A stretch of DNA of 64,000 nt from Pseudocercospora fijiensis CIRAD86 (taxonomy: Eukaryota > Ascomycota > Dothideomycetes > Mycosphaerellales > Mycosphaerellaceae), in NCBI RefSeq assembly GCF_000340215.1, contig NW_006921534.1:3595041-3659040 (forward strand). Direction: 5' to 3'. Below are positions 21,629 through 33,671 of this stretch, piece after piece (the first letter of the stretch is position 1; every line of letters begins with the position of its first letter). A model generated the notes under the pieces. That model did no database searches. It was given only the letters and a program-made list of their open reading frames with translations, and had not been told where the DNA came from. A program made the position numbers and the translations under genes.

Positions 21629-22945
21629 TCGCACGAGTTACTATCGCGTATATACTACTAGCTAAATAGTAAGCGGTATATAAAGGAGTATATACAGACC
21701 TATATAGTATACTAGCGAGTTAAAGTACCGAAGTACTTACCGTTCGGCGAGTTGTCTTCGCTCTCTGTTCTAAAGAAGCTATTTACTAAGCTAATAATAG
21801 ACTTTATTATAGGCCTTCTACCTACTAGGCGTAGGGGCAGCAAGAACGTATATAATACTATCCTTGTTATAGTAGATCGATTTACTAAAGGCGCTCGATA
21901 TATCCTAGCGCGGAAAGACTAGACTACTATTAATATAGTAGAGGCGCTATAGAGTAACATCTTCTATACCTATTAGGGAACCTCTAAGAGGATAGTCTCC
22001 GATAGGGGCTCGACATTCATATCTTACTATTAGAGCGAGATTTGCTTATAGCTAAGACTAAAGCATCGGCTGTTAATAGCCTTCTATCTACAGACTAACG
22101 GTTAAATAGAGAGGCAGAATGCTACCCTATAGTAGTACCTGCGTAGCTACATTAATGAGAACCCCGAGGATTAGGTTAACCTCCTATAGCCTACAGAATT
22201 CGTATACAACAATAGTGTACATTTATTAACTAAGATCTCGCCCTACATAGCTATAATAGGCTAGAACGCTACTATACTATAAGACCTACTATCGCTCGAG
22301 GCCGAGCGTAAGGAAAGGGAAGCGCGTTAAGTACTAGAAACGCTAGCGGCAATAGAACGTGTCTAGAAGATGCGAGAAATCTATACTAAGATAGCTAAGA
22401 AGCTAATAAAGGCCTAAGAGTACTAAAAGACCTACTACGATAAGCGCTATATACTAATAACCTTTAAGCAAGGCGACATAGTTATGCTTAGTACAAAGAA
22501 CCTCCGTATCCGTAAACACCTATTACTTAATAGCAAAACAAGGCCTAAGCTCGTACTAAGATACATTAGCCTATTCCGCATTCGAGAGGCTAAGGGCATA
22601 TAGGCCTATTAGTTGTAGCTCCTACCTTATTACACTATCTATGACACCTTCTATGTATCCCTCCTTAAGCCGTACTACCTACGCGAAGGGGATAAAGCCC
22701 CTACAGAATACGAAGACATACTAGCGGATAGTAAGGAGCTATAGTCTATAGAACGTATCCTATAGCATCGCACTAGGCAAGGTAAGAAGGAGTACCTGCT
22801 AAGATAGTAAGGCTATTTACCTAAATAGGACTCGTAGGAAGCTAAAGACTCTTTTAAAGACATAACTAAGTTGTTAGATAAGTATTAGACTAGTATAAAG
22901 AACAAGAAGAAAGCTAAGGGCTATAATGTCGCCTAAGAATAATGC
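21629..22945 (+). pseudogene. pol: Element 1 integrase core and chromodomain (resumed)
   Basis: Continues the frame cut at 14529 (RSH, then ELLSRIYY). The integrase catalytic core follows with IIDFIIGLPPT-like residues, VDRFTKGARYI and the YLQTNG-like region with stops. Then come the GDIVMLSTKNLRIR and RPKLVLRYISLFRIRE segments of the integrase C-terminus. The chromodomain lies at about 22740-22870: SIERIL*HRTRQGKKEYLLR, then stops in the positions of Trp. Chromodomains target chromoviruses to histone-marked chromatin. Confidence 0.82.
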
Positions 22946-22949
22946 TACC

Positions 22950-24162
22950 CCCGGGGTGCTATTAGCTAACTAATTAGAAGCAAGCAATTGTTAGTAACGA
23001 AGGACAATAAGACTATACTACTATAGTAAACGCGTACCGAGTGTTAATAAGCGCGCTACGACGCGTCAACTAATTACCTGCTCTTTTAAGGATTCTACCT
23101 CTTTACTAACGCGCCCTATAGGTCTCCCTCTTGTTCCCTTATTCCGTCGAGGCCTCGGGGCCTAGGCAATCGGCGCGGCCGGCGCGGCTATATTAGTAAT
23201 AGTATTGCGGAGTGTATTATTGTTTAAGAAAGGAAGGATATAGCTATATTAGTAACAGTATTGCCGAGTTGTTGTTAGTTAAAGAAGGAAATTAGAAGAA
23301 GGTAAAGTTAGCGCTAAGACGACTAGCGCTACTATTGTTAATATTACTTGCTATTGTTACTGCGCCTATAGACACAACCTTACCTACACTACGAGCCTAA
23401 GGCACCTCTAATTAAAACTTTAATTAAAAGCTTTAAGCCTATTAAAGGTTTAATTAAAACTTTGAGGCTAAGTTAAAACTTTAACTAAGTTAAAAGATTA
23501 AGCGACTAATAGACTAACTAAGGGCAAAAACTATAGAGCTAAGCTAGCTAGGGTCGATCTTGCGGACAATAGGTTACTCCTCGATCTATCTAACCCTTTA
23601 AGCGAGGCGAACCTCTACTACTGCACTTATAATAGCCTTTACCTATAGAAACTAGACGAGCTGTGTTTTTTGAAAAGATAAGATAAGATTGACACTTAAA
23701 GGCTGCTAAACCTAGCTAATTAGGGCTAGCGAAACTACGAACAATAAGAATAATAACCCTCGGAAGCGGACAAACCCTCGGAAGCGGACATTACTAGGTC
23801 TTTTAAGAGTAGACGTAGAGAACTCGGTACGACATTACTTAGAACGGAGGCAGGGCTGCAATACCTCGTACGTCTACCTATTATAGTAGGGAAGACGCGC
23901 TCGTATTATAATTAGTCGAAGGCCCTTAATTCTTATAGATACATATTACTTTATAGTTTATTATATATAGGGATAGCGCAGTCGGAGTTAGATATTGTGC
24001 TATATTAGAGGTAAGGTTTGATAGGGTTACATAATCGGTAGTTATACGTTTAATTCGGCGCGGACTAAGCGGCCTATTAGACCTACTAAGTTAGCAGCAA
24101 CGGAGGTTAGGACTAGAACAAAGACCGGCTACGAGGGCGCGGCCTTTAGAAGGGAAGCGTGT
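22950..24162 (+). other. Element 1 3' non-coding region
   Basis: About 1.2 kb, homologous to 14727-15940 in reverse. It includes a direct repeat around GGCTATATTAGTAATAGTATTGC (about 23185) and GCTATATTAGTAACAGTATTGC (about 23241). There are two adjacent CCCTCGGAAGCGGACA units (about 23757-23790). No gene is seen. Confidence 0.65.
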
Positions 24163-24358
24163 ATTAGGACTAAAGAGGTTACACGTAATTAGTATATAAC
24201 TAGGCTCGAGTAAAGCTAGGGTCTTAATGCCTTAGGCAGGGCTTGGCGCTTAGCAATAGGCTAACTTGCCTGCCTTCCTCCCTCTCCTCCTAGCTCCTTA
24301 TCGAATACTACTCGTACCTACTACTACCCTATCTACCTGCTAATATACCCTTCTTATA
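24163..24358 (+). repeat. Element 1 3' LTR
   Basis: Begins TATTAGGACTAAAGAGG (RIP form of TGTTAGG) and ends CTTCTTATA. It is directly followed by element 0 sequence. Confidence 0.9.
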
Positions 24359-25080
24359 AGGAGTAATCTATTGTCCGCAAGATCGACCCCGGCTAGCTTA
24401 GCTCTATAGTTTTGCCTTTAGTTAGTTAATCTATTAAGCTACTTAATCCTTTTAAGCCTTAATATTTTAACTTAGCCTTAAAGTTTTAATTAAAGTTTTA
24501 ATTAAAGGTGCCTTAGGCTCGTAGTATAGGTAAGGTTGTGTCTATAGGCGCAGTAACAATAGCAAGTAATATTAATAATAGTAGCGCTAGCCGTCTTAGC
24601 GCTAACTTTACCTTGCTTCTAATTTCCTTCTTTAACTAATAATAACTCGGCAATACCGTTACTAATATAGCTATGTCCTTCCTTTCCTAAACAGTAACAC
24701 ACTCCGCAATACTATTACTAATATAGCCGCGCCGGCTGCGCCGTCGTTATTATTATTATTACTAACATTATTCGCCTACGCGCGCGCGCCGCCTCTATCG
24801 ACCGCCTAGGCCTTAGGGCCCCGATAGAACGTAGAAACAAGAGGGGCGCTAAGAGGAGGGTCTTATAGGGTATGCTAGTAAAGAGGTAGATTCCTTAAAA
24901 GAGTAGGCGATTAGTTAATAGTTATAGCGCGTTTGTTAACGCTCGGTGCGCATTTACTATAGTAGTATAGTCTTATCGTCCTTTGTTACTAATAATTGCT
25001 TGCCTCTAATTAGTTAGCTAATAGTACCTTGGGGGTAGTATTAATCCTAGGCTTAGTAGTAACATTATAGGCATTATAAG
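24359..25080 (-). other. Element 0 3' non-coding region, second piece
   Basis: Continues from 10120 across element 1. It carries the GC-rich CCGCGCCGGCTGCGCCG patch (about 24728) and an extra alternating CGCGCGCGC stretch (about 24780) not present in element 2. No coding frame is seen. Confidence 0.6.
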
Positions 25081-26683
25081 CTCTTAGCCTTCTTCGTGTT
25101 CTTTACGCTAGTCCAATACTTATCTAACAACTTAGTTATATCCTTAAACGAGTCTTTAGCCTCCTATAAGTCCTATTTAGGTAAATAGCCTTACTATCTT
25201 AGGAGGTACTCCTTTTTGCCTTGCCTAGTCCGGTGCTTCAGAATACGTTCTATAGACTATAGCTCTTTACCGTTAGCTAGTATCTCTTTATATTTAGTAG
25301 GGGCTTCTTTATTAGAGTCTCCGCGGTAGTAGTATAGTTTGAGAAGGGAGATATAGAAGGTGTTATAGATAGTATAGTGTAGTAGGAGCTATAACTAATA
25401 GGCCTATACGGAAGAGCCCTTAACTTCCCGAATACGGAATAGGCTAATGTACCTTAGTGCTAGTTTAGGGCGTATTTTGCTATTAGGTAATAGGTGTTTA
25501 CGGATGCGGAGGTTCTTTATACTAAGCATAACTATATTACCTTGCTTAAAGGTTATTAGCGTATAGTGTTTGTTGTAGTAGGCCTTCTAATAGGTCTAGG
25601 CCTTTGCTAGTTTGTTAGCTATCTTAGCGTAAATTTCTCGTATCTTCTAAACCCTCTTAATAGCCGCTAGTATTTTAGGGGTTAGTACTTAATACGCTTC
25701 CTTTTCCTTACGCTCGGCCTCGAGCGGCAGGGGGTCTTATAGCATAGCAGCGTTCTAGCCTATTATAGCGAAATAGGGTAATACCTTAGTAGATAAGTAG
25801 ACACTATTATTATATACGAATTCGGCTAGTTATAGGAGGTTGACCTAGTCGTTAGGGTTCTTATTAATGTAGCTACGCAGGTACTACTATAGCGTAGCAT
25901 TTTGCCTCTCGGTCTAGCTATCTATTTGTAGATAGAACGCTATAGATAGGCGATGCTTAAGTCTTAGCTGTAGGCATATTTCGCTCTAATAGTACGATAT
26001 AAATATCGAGCCCCGGTCGGAGACTATCCCCTTAGGGGTTCCCTAATAGCTATAGAAGATGTTGTTCTATAGTGCTTTAGCTATATTAATGGCCGTCTAA
26101 TCCTTCCGAGCAGGAATATAGCGAGCACCCTTAGTAAATCGGTCTATAATAACTAGTATAGCGTTAAAGACGTCTTTGCTTCCTCTTCGCTTAGTAGGGG
26201 AAAGACCTATAATAAAGTCTATTATAAGCTCTACAAAAGGCTTCTTTAGAACAGGGAGTAAAGATAACTCGCTAAATAGTAAGTGCTTTAGTGCTTTAAC
26301 TCGCTAGTATACTACATAGGTCTGTATATACTCCTTTATATACCGCTTACTATTTAGCTAGTAGTATATACGCGATAGTAACTCGTACGACCTCTCTATA
26401 CTATAGTAACTAGCGAGCTTACTATTATAGTGCCTCTTTAAAAGCTCCTATCTAATCGATTATTTAGCGGGGACATAGTATCTGCCTTTAAACTTTAAGT
26501 AACCTTTATCGTCGATCGACTAACTATTACTCTTACTAGATCGAGTCGCCCGTCTACTTATAAGCCTATTAATACGCTCGATAGCAAAGGCGTCCCTCTA
26601 CTAAGTACGTAATAGCTTATCTATAAACGATTAACTATCCCTATTTGCAAGGTTATTTAATAGCACCCTCGCTATTAAACGAG
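25080..26683 (-). pseudogene. pol: Element 0 integrase and chromodomain relic
   Basis: Minus-strand homologue of element 2 at about 15945-17515, with the same motifs. The integrase core lies at about 26200-25780. The GDIVMLSTKNL-like segment is around 25530 and the chromodomain at about 25260-25095. It is cut at 26683 by element 3 and resumes at 33677 toward RNase H. Confidence 0.8.
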
Positions 26684-26991
26684 TATAAGAACCTAAGCAA
26701 GTAAAGTCTCCTATCCTGCCTTAGTAAGCCTATGTAACAATTATATAATGTTATTACGTGTAGTACGATGCAGCCGCGCTAGCGATAAGCTTGCTTAGCG
26801 TATACGCGTAATGCTCGATTACTTGTACGGACATACTCGGTAGCCGGTACGGCAGATATGCTATCCGTACTAGGCCTAGTTAATAGTAGTCGCTCTGCCC
26901 TATTCTAAGAAAGGTACGGTTTAGTTCTACTATCTACTACTGAGATTAGTAGAGGGTATTCTATACGTTGCTATATACCTATTTCCTTATA
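26684..26991 (+). repeat. Element 3 5' LTR
   Basis: Starts TATAAGAACCTAAGCAAG and ends CCTATTTCCTTATA. The 3' copy keeps the ancestral ..TTACA. It contains ACGGTTTAG at 26916-26924. Confidence 0.93.
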
Positions 26992-27002
26992 GTTCTAAAC
27001 CG
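26992..27002 (+). promoter_or_regulatory. Possible self-primer site, family B
   Basis: Bases 3-11 after the LTR (CTAAACCGT) are the exact complement of ACGGTTTAG in the LTR (26916-26924). Only 9 nt match, so chance is not excluded. The offset is the same as in element 5. Confidence 0.4.
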
Positions 27003-27019
27003 TCTACCCTTCGTAGCGG

Positions 27020-28380
27020 CCTATAGAACCCCGAAAGATAAACGCAAGCGATCCGAACGCGCCGGGCGCGGGAAACGCGTAGAATAATACATTAGGAGCG
27101 CCTATAGCATTAGAAAACGACGCGGCGATACAATAATACGAGGCCGAATATTAGGCGCGCCGGGAAGCGACCCGCCTACGGCTCGAACGATTTCTAGCTA
27201 AGCAAGAAGTGCTTAGGCTAGAAGTATAGGCTTAAGAAGCTAAGCGAGAGAATGCGCGCCTTTATACCCTTAGGGACGCGGGCGATGCGCTAGCTCCGAG
27301 CAGCGGCACTACCGGCGAGGGTCCTTCGAGGACCCTATCCCTAGACGAGGACGAGGACGAGGAAGAATTAGCTAACGAGTCGATTTAGAGGCCTAAATCT
27401 TAGAGAGCTAAATCTATCTCGTATCGACTACCTCTTTCTAGAAGTGCGCTAAGCGTAGCCCCTATACCTAGTATAAGCTACGTAGTCGCTAGTCTTGCGG
27501 CTATTAAGCCTCGCCTAAAGGAACCTAAGCCCTTTAAAGGCGATACGATTAAGGAGTCGAGGCGATTCCTTCGAGAACTTTCTATTACCTTTATACTATC
27601 CGGAGCTACCTATTATACGGACGAGAGCAAGGTACTTTATAGTATTATATACCTCGCAGGCGATACGTAGAAGCGATAGTATAATAAAAACAGCCTTAAG
27701 GACCTATAGAATTATACCTACTAGGACTTTAAAACCTTCTATCGGGACTGCGTCGGGGACCCTATAAACCGTATACTAGACGTAACCCTCGAGTATAAGG
27801 CGGCCCGTTAGCGTAAGGGACAGTTAGTCTAAAGCTTTGCCCTTAAGCTCGCAGTACTCGAAGATTAACTTAGCGACTATAGCGAGGAGTATAGGATCCG
27901 CTATCTCCTCGTTAAACTCTAGCCGGCGATTCGTAGCGCGATTATTAAATACTATATAGTACTAACGACGCGTTACGAACTCGTAGAGCTTGCGACGCGT
28001 ATCGAGACCCCTAATAAGCCGTCTAGTAAACGCAAGGATCGTAACTACGATAAAACCGGAGGTAGTAAAGGTAAGAAGCGTCGATCTAATAGTTAGGCCC
28101 GTAAGTAGTAGTTAAATCGCGACCGTAGCGTAGGCGGAAAGTATACGAAGGGCGATAACTCGTAAGGCGGGTATAACATTAGTAAGGTCGAATGTTATAG
28201 CTATCGCTAGAAAGGCTATTATAAGAACGCGTACCCGAACCGCTATCTCTAGAAAGACGACAACCCTACGGTACGCAAGGTAGCCGCTAACGCTAAAGAG
28301 AAGAAGAACGACTCGAAGGCTAAGGGAAAAGATAAGGCACCTCCTAAGAGCTAGGGATAGGTGCGGAATCTCAACTAAGT
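27020..28380 (+). pseudogene. gag: Element 3 gag relic
   Basis: Reads charged helical sequence (RLERFLAKQEVLRLEV), an acidic DEDEDEEELANES stretch and then the capsid-like region (KEPKPFKGDTIKESRRFLRE, SGATYYTDESKVLYSIIYL, DPINRILDVTLEYKAAR). A zinc knuckle follows at about 28188-28240: CYSYR*KGYYKNAYPN. There only the first Cys survives, and two Cys and the His have become Tyr. A Lys-rich tail ends it. Many TAG codons break the frame. Confidence 0.78.
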
Positions 28381-28439
28381 AGCTTAGTAGTAGTAGTACC
28401 TACGGGACGCGTACGCGGAGCAATCGTTACGTAAGAAGG

Positions 28440-31400
28440 GGAAGTGTCCGTCGAATGCTTATTAGATAATGCTACTAACATCAATATAGTATCTTAAGAA
28501 TTCGTTCTACGATACTAGCCTTAGCGGATTGTTAACGCCGTACTGCCTAGTACCGACAGTTTCTAAGGCGACCGAGGATACTACTACGGAGCGTATTATC
28601 TACGCTTACGGATCGCCGACTCTATAGGCTAAGAACGCATTACTACCGGAGTGTTCTATGCTTTCGAAATGCCCCTCCCTAATATTATTCTTAGCAGGCC
28701 TTAGAGGCGCGATTAAAAGGTAATCGTCGATAGCTCGATAGATACCTAGACCTATAGGAACGAAGCCGTAGCGCGTTCGATACGCGTACGGGAACTATAG
28801 GAATTCTAGAAGGATATACGTAACGCCCTATACGTATATACGATTAGCGTTCGCCGGCTCCGCGATATCGCTAAAGGTTCCTCCTTACTAGAAGAATTTA
28901 AAGACTTCGAAGACGTCTTTATAATAACGCCCGAAGCGAGACGCAAGCTCCCCGAAGACGTAGAGTATACGATTAACCTAATCCCCGGAACGAAGCCGCT
29001 ATATAAACCTCTCTACTATTCTTTAGGAAGAGAGCTTAGCGACCTTCGTAATTACCTAAGCTTAGCCTTAGAGAATAATTGGATCTAGCTTAGTATAAGC
29101 GAGGCAGGTACGCCGATCCTATTCGTACTAAAGAAGGATAGTAGTCTAAGACTCTACGTCGATTATAGGGGGCTAAACGAGATTACTATTAAAAATCGTT
29201 ACCCCCTGCCTCTTATTAGCGAAACGCTTAATAGGCTTAAGGACGCCGAATAGTATACGTCCTTAGACCTTTAGGATACATATTACCGTATCTGTATTAA
29301 GCGAGGCGACGAGTAGAAGACTACGTTCCGTACGCGGTACGGGCACTTCGAGTATAAGGTAATGCCTTTTAGGCTTACTAATGCTCCTACTACGTTCTAA
29401 GGATACATTAATAGGGCATTAGCTAGCCTTATTAACATTTGCTATATCGTCTACCTTAACGACATTCTTATTTATAGCAAAACGCGAGAGGACTACGTAC
29501 GAGACGTACGCGCTATCCTTACGCGGCTCCGGAAGTTCGCCTTATATACGAATAGAAAGAAATGTTCCTTCTAGAAGAAAGAAGTCGAATTCCTCGGGTT
29601 TATCGTTAGCACCGAAGGCGTATCGATAGATTAGCGTAGGGTAAACGCTATTACCGAGTAGCCTCGCCTATTAACGCTAAAGGAGGTTTAATCCTTCCTT
29701 AGATTCTATAACTTCTATCGGAGGTTTATTCCAAATTACTCCCGAATCGTTATACCGCTAACCGCCCTATCGAAAGGTGCCGTAAATAGCCGGAAGCTAG
29801 GGCAGGTCCCGTAGGGCGAAAGCGAGGAGTAAGCGTTCCGCTAGCTAAAGGCTACCTTTAGCTCGGCCTCGATATTGCGACACTATAATCCTGCGAAGCC
29901 CCTATATATCGAAACCGATGCCTCTACGTTTGCCTTAGTAGGAATTATATTACAATAGAGCGAAGATAGGAATTAGTACCCTATTGCCTTCTAGTTACGA
30001 AAAATAGTCCTAGCCGAGACAAATTATAAGACCTATAACTAGGAGCTCCTAGCGGTTGTCGAGTCCTTTAAGTATTAGCGCCCGTACCTCGACGGCGCCT
30101 AGTATACGACCCGCGTAGTTATCGACTACGCTAATCTTAAAGGCTTTATAAAGATAAAGCAGCTCGTCGGAAGGCAGGCAAGATAGGTAACCTTCCTTAT
30201 ACCTTTTAACTTTACTATTAAATATCGGGCTAGTAAGCGAAACCTAGCCGATACGCCTTTACAACGTAGCGACTACGAGAGCGAGTCGTAGGTAGTAAAC
30301 AACCTTCTCCCTATATTATAGTCGAAACTAGCTCTATAGTTAAATCTGCCCGAGGATATCGAGCCGATTATAAAACGCATCTCTATTATATATATTAGGA
30401 TACGAGACGCTAGTGTAGCGCTAGCGGAACGCAAGAGTTTTATTAGCAGTCCCGTAAGAGTAGCGGCTACTATCGTTAGGAATAACGGGCCCTACTACGA
30501 GACGCCTAATATAATCCTTAGTTTCGTACGTACTCTACAATAGTTAGAGTAAGCGAGAGGAGGAGGCTTATACGAGACAAGCTTACCGTCGGGTAGCTTA
30601 GCCTCGTTAAGTAGTTCTAACCTCCCGCCTAGCTATTCTCGTCGTAGTAACCTTATTTACTACGGCGATGCGCTGTATATCCCTAAGACTACGCATTGCG
30701 TACGTAGCTAATACGTATATACTACGACGACCCTTTAGCTAGACACTTTAGTATAGCTAAAACTACAGACCTAATACGCCGAAAGTACTTCTAGCCGAAG
30801 ATAGCCGAGGACATTACGGCCTATATCCGCACCTATAGAATTTGTTAATAGTCGAAGGCGAAGCGCTATCGCCTATATAGCGAGCTCGCTGCGCTACCTA
30901 TACTAACCCGACTATAGCAAGAATTAACGATAGACTTTATTACCGATCTCCCGCCGAGCAAGCTCGGTACCTACGTATATACTGCGATCCTCGTAATAGT
31001 CGACCGCTATACGAAGATAAGCCTCTTTATCCTAACGACGAAGAAGTATATAGTAGTAGAACTCGCGGATATCCTTTAAAGGGAGGTAATTAGGCGTTTT
31101 AGAGTGCTATTAGGTATTGTTAGCGATCGTAGATCGCTTTTTACTAGCTAGTTTTAGAGCGACTTCTGCTTCGAAGCGTATATAAAGCGTAGGCTTAGTA
31201 CAGCCTTCTATCCTTAGACTAATAGGCAAACCGAACGCGCGAACTAGACCCTCGAGCAATACCTACGATACTATTGCTCCGAGAACTAGGATAATTAGGC
31301 TAAATTGTTGCCTTAGGCGGAGTTTGCCTACAATAATAGCGTTTATCCTACGTTGCGTATAAGCCCCTTTAAGATGCTCTACGGCTTCAACCCTAATTTA

Positions 31401-31975
31401 ATGCCGAGCGCAAATAAGCTGCTAGCTCGGGACGAGCTAACTAAGGGAAGGGCACTAGCAGCTATCGACGCTACGGAGCGACTACGGAAAGCATATAAGA
31501 CGCTTACGGAACGCTAGCAGAAAGCAGCAGAATACTAGGCTAAGCAATACAATATACACTACACTACTAAGATATATAGTATAGGCGACTTAGTCTTACT
31601 ATCGACAAAGAACATTAGCTTAGATGTCCTAAAGAAGAAACTTAGCCCGAAGTATATAGGGCCTTTCCGCATTATTAACGTAGTTAGAGCGTAGGCGTAC
31701 CGCCTAGCACTACCGTTAAGCACGAAGATCTACAATGTTTTCTATGTTTCCCTCCTCGAGCCTTAGTATAGGCGCGATAGCGAGGAGTATAAGGTAAGTA
31801 TGCCCGTCGCTAAAGGCGATAAGTAGCAGGTAGAAACAATCGTAGTAAAGAAGATAAAGAAGCGGAAGGCGTACTACCTTATTAAGTAGCGAGGTTGGCC
31901 TAAAGAATATAATACTTAGGAGCTAGCTATTTATATTAAAGATTCTATAGCGTTAGACGAGTTCGAAGCTTAAGC
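28440..31975 (+). pseudogene. pol: Element 3 pol relic (protease, RT, RNase H, integrase, chromodomain)
   Basis: RT blocks: [56 protein letters not shown] and the active site IVYLNDILIYS (29446-29475). There the first Asp of YLDD has become Asn. RNase H reads LYIETDASTFALVGIIL and TYN*ELLAVVESFKY. The integrase core contains TIDFITDLPPSKLGTYVYTA, VDRYTKISLFI and SDRRSLFTS, and the C-terminal GDLVLLSTKNI and LSPKYIGPFRIINV motifs are present. The chromodomain at about 31840-31950 reads VETIVVKKIKKRKAYYLIK*RGWPKEYNT*E, with stops at two conserved Trp positions. It encodes the enzymes for reverse transcription and integration but is dead. Confidence 0.86.
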
Positions 31976-32099
31976 GAAGCGTAAGCGTAGGCAGTAATTA
32001 AAACAAAAGAAAATAAAACTTAAGAAAAATAGTAGATACGTGCTCGTTTCGCTACTAAAAAAGGCCTATTAGCCTAGTATATATAAAGAAGGCGCCGCG

Positions 32100-32955
32100 T
32101 AGGCGCGGCGACGGCGGGCCGCCTACTCTACTTATCCTTAGACTCTTCCTCTTCGTCCTTAGCCTCGATGTCTATAGCGGCATCGATAGCAGCGACGGCC
32201 TTAGCGCCGACGCGCTAGGCGAGGTTCTAGTATAGTTAGTATACGAAGCGTAGGTAAGACGAGGCTATAGGAAAAACTATACCTAACGACCGATCTCTAC
32301 TAATCTAGCTAAGTTAGTGCTAATGTTCTTAAGGGCACCTAATAGGTTAACATCCGCAAGGGACCCGCTAGCGGCCCCCTTACGGGCTAGGGCTTTGCCG
32401 CCTAGGGTTACCTTATTCTTGTTAATATAGAAGGCGTCGAGCGTAGATAGGATAACTAATAAGGAGGTTAGCATACGAAGCGTAAGCGGAGCGTGTAAGA
32501 AACCTACGTGCGACGACGGCGTCTAGGTTAGCCTAGAGTGCCTCTAAGGCCTCGTTAGACTCCTCGACGGAGTCGTAGCCGTCTAGATCGTAAAGGTCGC
32601 GCATAGCGCGTACGGCGCGAATACGCGCTAGTAGCGCTACGAGCGCGCGTGCTATAATAGGAGTGCAAGTATAGTAGCTACTATAGTAGCGATCGCAGTT
32701 ACGCTTAGTAGTAGGGTCTATATTGCCGCCTATATAGAGCTTAGATAGGTTATCTAAAGCGAGTTAGTTGCAAAGCGTATATACGTAGCAAGGGGCGAAA
32801 AAACGTACTGTTAGCCGTTATATACCTAAAGCAACGAGTACAGCTCTCTAGGACTTTTAGTAGGCGCTAGGTAGGCGTAGTAGGTGTCGAGGGCGGTGCG
32901 CCTACGGCGCGCTTACTAGAGGCACGCGAAGGGGTAGACATACTAGTAATGTTTT
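32100..32955 (-). pseudogene. Element 3 antisense ORF: Cys-rich, helical protein relic
   Basis: On the strand opposite to pol, an ATG at about 32942 opens STPSRASSKRAVGAPPSTPT, a Ser/Pro-rich start. A Cys-rich stretch follows over two frames: ESCTRC (about 32845), then APCYVYTLCN (about 32785) and NCDRYYSSYYTC (about 32690), where Tyr may replace Cys. Next come helical segments LARIRAVRAMRDLYDLDGYD and ARRFLTRSAYASYANLLISY, then GSLADVNLLGALKNISTNL (open 32474-32283) and an acidic tail IEAKDEEEESKDK. At least two frame changes and several stops are present, so this is a reconstruction by eye of a relic, not a called gene. The layout resembles the antisense frame of element 5. Function is unknown. 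Confidence 0.45.
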
Positions 32956-33363
32956 TTTAGATAGATGTTTAAAAAAGAAAAATCTTTAAGTAATACTAGG
33001 GGGGTATAGGGGGCGAGTAGGCGGCGAGCGGGCGAGTAGTATTCGGAGCGCTTAGAAAAAGAAGAAGTTTTTAAGCGGGCTTCGAATGCTTTAAATACTT
33101 GCCTCGCTTTCGGACAGCTTACGTTCTCGCGTAGCTACCGCGTTCTTAGAAATTTAGGCAACTTCTAGTTAGTGCTAGAAGCAGCCGCGCTTTAAATCTA
33201 TAAACAAACAAGCAACTACGAGGCAGATTATAACGTGCCTAGCAACTATAGCCTAGCGACAGGTACGTATAAGACGCGTAAGTGCAGCGCAGAGTATAAG
33301 AAATAGTATAATTTACTATATTGCCCTATAGCTAGGACAGCTATACCGGGAAAAGGAGATAAT

Positions 33364-33671
33364 TATAAGAACCTAAGCAAGTGAAGTCTCCTGTCCTGCC
33401 TTAGTAAGCCTATATAATAATTATATAATATTATTACGTGCAGTACGATACAGCCGCGCTAGCGATAAGCTTGCTTAGCGCATGCGCGTAATACTCGATT
33501 ACTCGTACGGACATACTCGGTAGCCGGCACGGCAGATATGCTATCCGTGCTAGGCCTAGTTAATAGTAGTCGCTCTGCCCTATTCTAAGAAAGGCACGGT
33601 TTAGTTCTACCATCTACTACTAAGATTAGTAGAGGGTGTTCTATACGTTGCTACATACCTATTTCCTTACA
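33364..33671 (+). repeat. Element 3 3' LTR
   Basis: 308 bp, the same length as the 5' copy, ending TTCCTTACA directly before ACGAG. Confidence 0.93.

Larger units (their letters stand above)
10121..24358 (+). mobile_element. Element 1: family A chromovirus, inserted in element 0
   Basis: A plus-oriented element with LTRs at 10121-10317 and 24163-24358. After removal of element 2 it is about 7.13 kb. Left flank GATCG-AGGTA and right flank AGGAG-TAATC rebuild the uninterrupted sequence seen in element 2 near 15330 (GATCGAGGAGTAACC), so the target was AGGAG, with the left duplication changed to AGGTA. A purine run (AGAAGGGAAGCG) precedes the 3' LTR as the polypurine tract. Gag-pol is full length but broken by RIP stops and by element 2. 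Confidence 0.88.
26684..33671 (+). mobile_element. Element 3: family B chromovirus with antisense ORF
   Basis: A complete 6,988-bp element with two 308-bp LTRs and the 5-bp duplication ACGAG (26679-26683 and 33672-33676). It is inserted in element 0. A polypurine tract GGGAAAAGGAGAT lies at 33348-33360 just before the 3' LTR. Gag, protease, RT, RNase H, integrase and a chromodomain are recognisable. A separate antisense Cys-rich frame occupies the 3' part (about 32100-32955). The element has a higher GC content than family A but the same TAG-type stops. Confidence 0.93.
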
